DNA of 64,000 nucleotides from Embiotoca jacksoni (lineage: Eukaryota > Chordata > Actinopteri > Embiotocidae). Location: contig JAKOON010000018.1 of NCBI GenBank assembly GCA_022577435.1, forward strand, positions 10,726,096 to 10,790,095, in the 5' to 3' direction. Positions 35,185-64,000 of this stretch are shown piece after piece; position 1 is the first letter of the stretch; each line of letters opens with the position of its first letter. Below the pieces are notes generated by a model that was given only the letters and a program-made list of their open reading frames with translations, was not told the DNA's origin and made no database searches. Position numbers and translations under genes: made by a program.

Positions 35185-36061
35185 GCTACTTCTTTGTACA
35201 GTTGTTGTGGATTAGACTGACAGTAGGCTAGCCTTGCAAACTTGCAAAGTCAATTTTAAATAAAAGGCTAAATAAGCCTATTGAAACATTTTAAATATAT
35301 GAATATGTAGCACATAAACATAGAACAAATGCTTCGCCAATTACTTTTTTTTTTTTTTAATTATTGTAATTTGACTTGGATGTAGCCAGCAGGGTAAAAA
35401 TGAGCAAATTAACCTATTTCAAAGGGTTCGACAGATAGAGGTAGATAAACCGGTGTGCAGCTAGATAAATGGCATTCATCTTCCTGTTTATAGACATCTT
35501 TATCATCCCAGAATAGCAAATATTTATCTGAAACATTCGTATATGACTGTTGTGTCTTTGCAGTTTTTGGAGTTTTAATTCTATTAATATTTCTTGTTTA
35601 AGAGGAAGAAATTTATTTCTATAAAAAGACTTATTATATCTTTCTATCGTTGTCTGCAATTTTGTTCTTTGTTTAATATAATGTGATATTTTGCAGTAAT
35701 TGTTTCTCAGCTGTCCTGCTGTGGGCAACTTCCTCTGTGGTTTCTTAGTGTAAATGGTGGCTGTAAAACATGCTGCACATGAAGCCTCAAAGCCAATCTG
35801 AGGAGTATATCCATATTAAGGAGGGTGCTTAAGGACAGACGGTGGTGTTTGGGGATTTATAAACAAAATTGATGTGACTTTCAAAGTAAAAGACTAAATA
35901 GAGGATTGCTTATTTTAAATGTAGTGCACAGTTTTGTGATTACCCCTCAGTCACTGCATGCAAAGTTGTGGCATTGAATGCTTCAAGGAAACTCTGCGAA
36001 GTGTTGCTCAGCCTTTAACGCAAAGAGAAAGAAAGCGAGAGAGGATCCTGAGAAGAGTGTG

Positions 36062-36063
<2 letters not shown>

Positions 36064-36128
<65 letters not shown>

Positions 36129-36250
36129 GGTGACAGAGGAGTGTCACTTAGCAGAAGAATACGAGCTGTCTGAGAATGAAGAGGGATGAGGCTGAATCCT
36201 GCTGCTTCTCCTCACCACCATTATCCTACAGGAGAGAAACCTGTGGGGGG

Positions 36251-36315
<65 letters not shown>
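36064..36315 (+). repeat. (GT)n and (CA)n arms, about 125 bp apart
   Basis: (GT)n at 36064-36125 and (CA)n at 36250-36315 form an inverted complementary pair. Confidence 0.95.
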
Positions 36316-36317
<2 letters not shown>

Positions 36318-37737
36318 TTACTCTGGGAATCTCCTCAGCTGTTCTCCTTACACTCTCTTGTACCCTTCCTCCTCTTCCTCTTCCTCTCCTGGCCTGACGG
36401 CCCTAAACACCTCTGTTTGCCGGATCTGGTTCCACTCGGCACCGGATCAGGGCCCCTGGCAGCTGACTGCAGGTTTCTGGCCAGGATTAAGCCTCCTAAT
36501 GGCAGCCACTCTGTGATGATTTACACTGCATTACTGTACACACCAGCGGCTGCCTCCTCCTGCTAATGGTTTATTACACTGGAGCCTCTCTCAGCTTTAT
36601 TGCTCTTTGCTCTCCCTTTTTGAGGCTGAGGTCTAATTAAATAATTTAACTGAATTACCAAACATATGCCGAAACCTGTGTAGGGAATTAACTGGTGGCA
36701 GTTGGTGAACTTGTTTTATGGTTATGCTTTCATTTCTGCCTGGCTGCAGTGGGACAGGACGGGAGAGATGACAGCAACAAATAATGTAAGTAAGTGAAAA
36801 TCAGTGTCCTGGATCTCCAGATTTGGTTTTGTGATGATGCACTTTCAGTTTATTCAACCTAAATTTTAGGACTTTTTTTTCAAGTCAGTGCAGGAGTTGT
36901 TCTGGTTTTATTGGACATGGTAAAATAGAGGTATGTTTGTGCTGCAAATCATGGTTAAATTAGAAACTTGTAAAGATGTGGCTTTAATTGTGGTTTTTGG
37001 TGGAAGAAGGGGCAAAAACATTTTATACAAATAAACAGAATGAAGAATCTTAAAAACAAGATAAAAAAAAAATTATAGAAAATATTTTTCTACCATCCTC
37101 TTGGAGTAACTTATTTTTCTATGATTTATTAAATGATTTATCATTTCCCTGCTCGTTGTGTTTTTTTTTTTTGAGGGATCTGTTCTTTTAGATTTTAGTA
37201 CGTAAATTTACACACAATATTCCCTTTCAGCAAGGCTGATCTGTAAATTGCTCACATGCACTTGAAGTTTTTAACCAACATTGTTAATGAAAAGTGTGTT
37301 CTGTACAGTCATTTTTTTCGGGACAACAAAATCAAATCAAATCAAGCTAAACTCTTCGGTTTCTGCTTCAAGCTCTCTCCACTGATATTATATTACCTAA
37401 AAATGCAAATGCCTGAGAATTAATCCATTTAACTGAAACTTGCCTCGCCTGCTCAGTCAGACAGGTAGCCTATCTGTGCTGCTGCAGAGCATTCCTCAGT
37501 GACAGCCGCTCAGCCCGCCTCTGAAGCCACAGATATCTGCCCTACATTTGTCTAATCATCCAGGGCTTAACCCTCCTGCTGGCCTGCTATCCGTTCCCTG
37601 TGTGTGTGAGAGAGAAATCTCCTGTCTGCTATCACCGGGGCTTAGTAATGTTTTGACTTTGTGATCAGGCACCTGGTCGGGCAGCACACAGGGGTCCTCC
37701 ATCAGCTGTTAAGCCCCCCCCCCACCCTTGGAGAGGG

Positions 37738-37792
37738 TTTGTGTGTGTGTGTGGGGGGGGGGTGTGATCGATGATGGACACAGCAGCTCTGC

Positions 37793-37849
<57 letters not shown>

Positions 37850-37947
37850 GTGTTTCAGAGAGGCAGGGTGGTGCTGCTATTACGGGGAGTAGAGGGGAGG
37901 CAGCTCTGATGGTGGAGGCTTATAAAAGAAAAGGTCCTGGGTGGTGG

Positions 37948-37996
<49 letters not shown>

Positions 37997-38157
37997 AGGG
38001 GGTGGTGGGGGGGTATGCTGTTTAAACAGCCTGGCTTTGATTGACAGGGCTGATAGTGAGTGTGGGGGGGGGATATTTGGTGGTGGGAGGGGTGAGTGAG
38101 CAAGTGCTTGGGGTAAGAGGAGATATGAGGGGGGGATGTGTTGTTGAATGCAGGTTA

Positions 38158-38193
<36 letters not shown>
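37738..38193 (+). repeat. cluster of four (GT)n microsatellites
   Basis: Tracts at about 37738-37765, 37795-37852, 37950-37995 and 38160-38193 in G-rich DNA. Confidence 0.9.
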
Positions 38194-38195
<2 letters not shown>

Positions 38196-39557
38196 GGAGG
38201 GGGTACTGAAAACTCCTGAGGGGTGAGTGTGTGTGTAGAAGGGGAGGAGGGGAGAGGGGGGAGAGGGGGGTTAAGGGAGCAGGGGTGCAGGAGGAAAGTG
38301 AGCTTTTAATTACCAGGGCAGAAGCAGATGTAGCAGAATGGTGCCCCCACCTCGACAACACAGACACACACTGCCGTTTCTTGGCAGCTGGAAGTCATCA
38401 GCTTTGAGGTATGTGTGTGTTTGTATGTGTGTGTGTATATTTGTTAGGGGAGAAGCCTTGGAGCACATTGTTTAAATTTAAAGATGTCGAGTTTCTAGTG
38501 GCACTTTTTAAGCCTGATGATTATTCAGTTTTCTCCTGCTCGTTACTGAATGAAACTCATCCGGATACATAATGTAAAGCAGGTGGGCCAGTTCCCTCTT
38601 TTCATCATGCAGTACATTAAATATAATCTTTTAAAAACGTAAATATTTGTTCTCTTTATTTCATCTACAAACGTCTCATAAGTCATCCAACATGAATAAA
38701 CGGGCAATAAACAAACCTGTAATCAAATAAATGTACATTAGCAGTTTATTCTACAAGTGACACTATCAGTGAAATATTTTTGTGTGAAGTTGTGAAATGT
38801 GCCATTTTATTATATATTATAAAACTGGTCCAAAGAAAATTTCCTTGCAACAATATCTCATTTACATGTCTCTTATTTTGTTGATTGAGCATTATCCATG
38901 TCAAGTGAACTAATAAAATAAATATATATTGCATATACCTCTATGCTAAGTATGTGCTTTGTTGCTACTTAAAACTAATCAAATCCACTGACTTTCTGTC
39001 ACCAATAACAATGACGGACAATTAAGCTGAATTCTCACTTGATTTTTATGTTGTTTTTTTGTTTTTTTATAAATATGAGAACATTGTAAAGTGTCAGGAT
39101 ATTTGATATCAGTTCAGGTAAAATAACGATGTTGTAATTTTGTAAAAAGAACCTTTAAAAGTCACCGTGTTTTAAACTAAGTCCTCCATTCAGACACTAA
39201 ATGTTACTTTCTCCAGAGTGTTTCTTTATTTTTGTGTTTTGAAATACAATGTCAGATTTCCCCACCCCCCACCTTCATTATTTTCCATTTATACAAAATT
39301 GATCCAAACAAATGTGTGCACAGATGAAAACATGGTGCCCAGAGTATAAAATGACTTTTTTTTTCTTTTTTTTTTTTATCAAGAAAATGGTGCAAAACTT
39401 AAAAAAGAAACACAATGTCCCTGCACATATAAAAATAAATTAATACTTTTGTGTGTCCAGTCACTGTCAACCTTATTGTCTGGTCCTAAAGATTCACACA
39501 CACAAACTGAGGCTTCATTGGCTTTCCTTCACACCAGCACGGCCAATCACAATCACT

Positions 39558-39666
39558 TATGTACACCAACGGCCAATGAGAAAGGTCTATGTACACTTAA
39601 CGAGGTAAAAACTGTGCCACTGAATCCCCCGACACACGTCCTCCCCCCTACGAACAGCTATGTACA
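39558..39666 (-). promoter_or_regulatory. mllt10: three Pumilio-type elements TGTACATA
   Basis: On the minus (mllt10) strand TGTACATA occurs at 39666-39659, 39595-39588 and 39565-39558. UGUANAUA is the established PUF-protein binding motif. Function depends on the distal polyadenylation site being used. Confidence 0.5.
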
Positions 39667-41030
39667 GCCATGCCCCTTCCCCAATCAGCCAACTAGGAAG
39701 TAGCTTCTAGCTTTCAAACACATGACACAGAGTAGAAGTCATTAAAAGGGTTTACAGCAAGTTCAGACTGAATGGTGAAGAAAACCAAAGACAAAAAAAA
39801 AAAAAAAAAAAAAAAAAAACTTTACACAGTAGTACAAAATGATGTTAAATTGCAAAACCAGCGGGCTTTTAAAATATATCATCTTACGCCCATTTACACA
39901 GATAAATAAAAAGCACAACACAATGTTGGCTCTGATATTAGAGAATGCAGCAGAACAAAATTTCAGACTTTTATTAAAGAGAGGGCACATCCAGCCTGAC
40001 AGGGCCGAGTGTTTTTTTTGTAATCTGTTGCCTTAGCAACGCAGCTTAATTACCGGTAGCGTCATGAAAATTCAAGCTGAGTGACAGGTAAAAGGAAAAC
40101 TAAATCCCGCCTTTCCCCCTTGGCCTCAGGCACTTGGGTTTGGACCCTGATTGGCCAGTCCTGACTGTTGTGGGTTTTTAAGTGGCCGCTGCTGTCGGCC
40201 TTTTAGGTCCTGATAGGCTGGTCCTGCTCGAGAGGTAGGTGCAGCAGGGGGCTCAATCAGGAAGATGAAATGTAATTGTTTCCACTTGCTGACCACCAAC
40301 TGCATGATTTCTTTCTTTTTTTTTTGTGAGTCTGTACCACGTGGATTGACACTTCTGAACATTCAACTATCTGTTTCATCTTCTTTCTTTTCTTTCCTTT
40401 TTTTTTTTTTTTTAAACACCACTTCCCTGAGTGAGCCCCCTGAATCTGGCCGAGAGAAGAGACAGTCAAAAGCAAGGCTTCTGTGGTGACCGGACGAGGC
40501 TTGGCTCACTGACATTAATGGATCTACACAAACAGAGTGAGAGAGACACGGGGAGAGAGGCAGCAGCGAGAACATGTGGGATATTTTCACAAAAACTCAC
40601 CCAATATTCCCTCCGGGACCGCTGCGAGACAGATGTCAAACATACATCTGCTACTGTTAAGTCCTACAGCTGGGAATCGTAACTTTTTGATACTCGTGTA
40701 TTGCTGCTATTTATCATTTTTGTGTTTATAGTTCTGTGTGTGCCTGCTTGTGCGCCGAGTGCACAACTCTGGTTAGCTGAGGACCCTGAGAGAGTGAGAC
40801 AGCAGAGAGACCAGACCATGTCGGAAAGAAGACAGAAAAATGTGAAAAGAAAAGTAAACGAGATGCAAAAAAGACGAGAGAGCAGGAGAAAATACAGAAA
40901 GAAAGCAATTCAAGAAGACGCTTCTGGGAAGCTGACCTGTTAGTCAAGTTACCAGTTAAGAGAAGAGAACGGCTTTCCTCTGGTGCTACATACCGACACT
41001 AACGTGCACTCGGGTACTAAAACTAATATT

Positions 41031-41104
41031 AAATAAAAAACCTCAACTAGTCAAAAGACAAAATAAAAACCTCAACTAGTCAAAAGACAAAATAAAAACC
41101 TGAA
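41031..41104 (-). repeat. 29-bp tandem repeat, about 2.4 copies
   Basis: A unit containing cctcaactagtcaaaagac occurs twice, plus a partial third AT-rich half. It lies in the presumed mllt10 3' UTR. Confidence 0.9.
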
Positions 41105-41450
41105 GCAACGCTAAAGCCGAAAACTAAGAAGTGTAAAGTGGGATGGAAATAAATAGAACAAATTTACACAAAACTCATTGTCAAGATTATAACCTGAAAA
41201 AGTTGCAAAAGTAAACCGGGCGAGGTCAACTCCAGTGAGTTAGTGACAGTCAAAGACAGAAATATAAATCGCTAAAGTCTTATTAATGTCTGCTGTAAAC
41301 AGGAACCAGATTTCTCTCCTACCAATGTTCTCATCACTAAACTACAAAGTTGACCAACAGGCTGATCCCATAAACTCTGCATATTTATTTATTTAAAAAA
41401 AAACAAAAAAAAAAACACACACACACACACAAAGAAAAGAACATATGCCG

Positions 41451-63133
<21,683 letters not shown>

Positions 63134-63415
63134 CTGAACACGGAGGGTGGGAAAAAAAAAGAGAAACAGGTGAGTGAAGCTGCTCGACGCGCGAGTGAAG
63201 GAAGGAAAGAAATAAAGACAGACAAAAAACATTGCTTTATATTCCTTGGGATATAGAAGGCAGTGAGAAAATATTGAATATGACAAACCTGAATATGTAG
63301 ACATTTTGGACCATGTAGGCAAGTGCTCTGAGGAAGATAATGACCAGAGAGATGTCAAAAACAAAATAAACTGAGATACGAGTTATTAAGAAATAAGCAC
63401 AGAACAGAAGGAGAG

Positions 63416-63501
<86 letters not shown>

Positions 63502-64000
63502 AAAGAAAGAAAGAAGGAGCACTACATTTCAAAGGCTCACTCTGAGATGAAAGCTCGGAGATCCATAAAAACAAAGAGAAGAGAGAGATAAAAAAAAAAA
63601 AAAAAGGGGCAGGAGGCAACAGGAATTTAGCATGCTGCGGTACAAAGCAGAGTGCACGCAAGTGTCTCTCGCTGAGGCGCGCAAGGTTTCGCCGTTCCGT
63701 CCAATCGGATCCTTCTTCTTGGACCATCACGGCTCAATTTACACCCTCGCTAACAACACACGCCACCATCTTCCTCTCGCACCCCGGAGGAGGTGGCGAC
63801 TGGGAGGCAGCACATTTACACCTCACGTGCACGCCCCGCACGCCGACACCTCTCCGCGCGCACGCGCGCACACACGCGCACACACACACACACACACACA
63901 CGGGAAAAATATGCAGCGGCCCTGAGAGAAGACATGGGACCCGACATGCTTGTGATGCTCAGTGTCACGACAACTCTAAAACACCAGAATCTCCCCCCTC
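63134..64000 (-). other. mllt10: mllt10 intron continuing off the right edge
   Basis: No exon recognised. (GT)n at 63419-63500, a poly-A run near 63590-63605, and (CA)n with CGCA variants at 63855-63901. Confidence 0.6.
63419..63500 (+). repeat. (GT)n microsatellite
   Basis: About 40 GT units in the intron upstream of exon A. Confidence 0.95.

Larger units (their letters stand above)
39225..41450 (-). other. mllt10: probable mllt10 3' UTR
   Basis: The sequence downstream of the stop at 41451 has no other gene. Minus-strand AATAAA hexamers occur at 41384-41393 (overlapping pair), 39974-39969 and 39230-39225. Which is used is unknown. A 29-bp tandem repeat (41031-41104) and three TGTACATA words lie inside. 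Confidence 0.5.

Noticed and set aside
35414..35728. A 104-codon minus-strand frame in AT-rich intergenic DNA
   Set aside because: Lys/Ile/Asn-rich composition as expected by chance in AT-rich DNA; no family or motif recognised.
40701..40943. An 80-codon plus-strand frame rich in Arg/Lys after a hydrophobic start
   Set aside because: It looks superficially like a signal peptide plus basic protein, but it lies antisense in the presumed mllt10 3' UTR and its Arg/Lys content comes from purine-rich DNA.

Overview
This window is vertebrate nuclear DNA, almost certainly from a ray-finned (teleost) fish. The evidence is GT-AG spliced genes, very dense (CA)n/(GT)n microsatellites, and degenerate interspersed repeats of types common in teleost genomes. 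There are no bacterial-type genes, operons, CRISPR arrays or recognisable tRNA/rRNA genes. Most long open frames are artefacts of dinucleotide repeats, read as His-Thr or Val-Cys runs.

Three genes can be read exon by exon, all on the minus strand. Their exon lengths and phases join without a frame break. (1) bmi1 (pcgf4), the Polycomb RING protein of PRC1: coding exons from 4251 down to 220 (214 codons). The last coding exon lies beyond the left edge. A candidate 5' UTR exon and CpG-rich promoter sit near 7980-8400. (2) commd3: complete, eight coding exons from 13713 down to 9687 (193 aa). (3) mllt10 (AF10): thirteen coding exons from 63133 down to the stop at 41451 (863 aa). The N-terminal PHD/PZP exons lie beyond the right edge. 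The octapeptide-leucine zipper that recruits DOT1L and the Gln-rich tail are present.

Layout: 1-8.4 kb is bmi1, with a repeat-poor first intron that looks like regulatory DNA; 8.4-9.6 kb is a short spacer; 9.6-13.8 kb is commd3; 13.9 to about 39.2 kb holds no recognised coding sequence, only microsatellites, isolated CpG-rich patches and several conserved-looking AT-rich islands; 39.2-41.45 kb is probably the mllt10 3' UTR; 41.45-64 kb is the mllt10 body. As I recall it, human 10p12 has the order MLLT10-DNAJC1-COMMD3-BMI1. Here the order and relative orientation of mllt10, commd3 and bmi1 are kept, but I found no dnajc1 exon between mllt10 and commd3.

I see no previously undescribed genetic system. 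The more interesting signals are cis-level: an identical 12-bp E-box word at the commd3 and bmi1 promoters, a 35-bp duplicated element upstream of bmi1, a possible bmi1 intronic-polyadenylation isoform, a cluster of three Pumilio-type sites in the probable mllt10 3' UTR, loss of the AT-hook core in this AF10, dinucleotide repeats beside several mllt10 donor sites, and paired (CA)n/(GT)n arms able to fold into long RNA hairpins.
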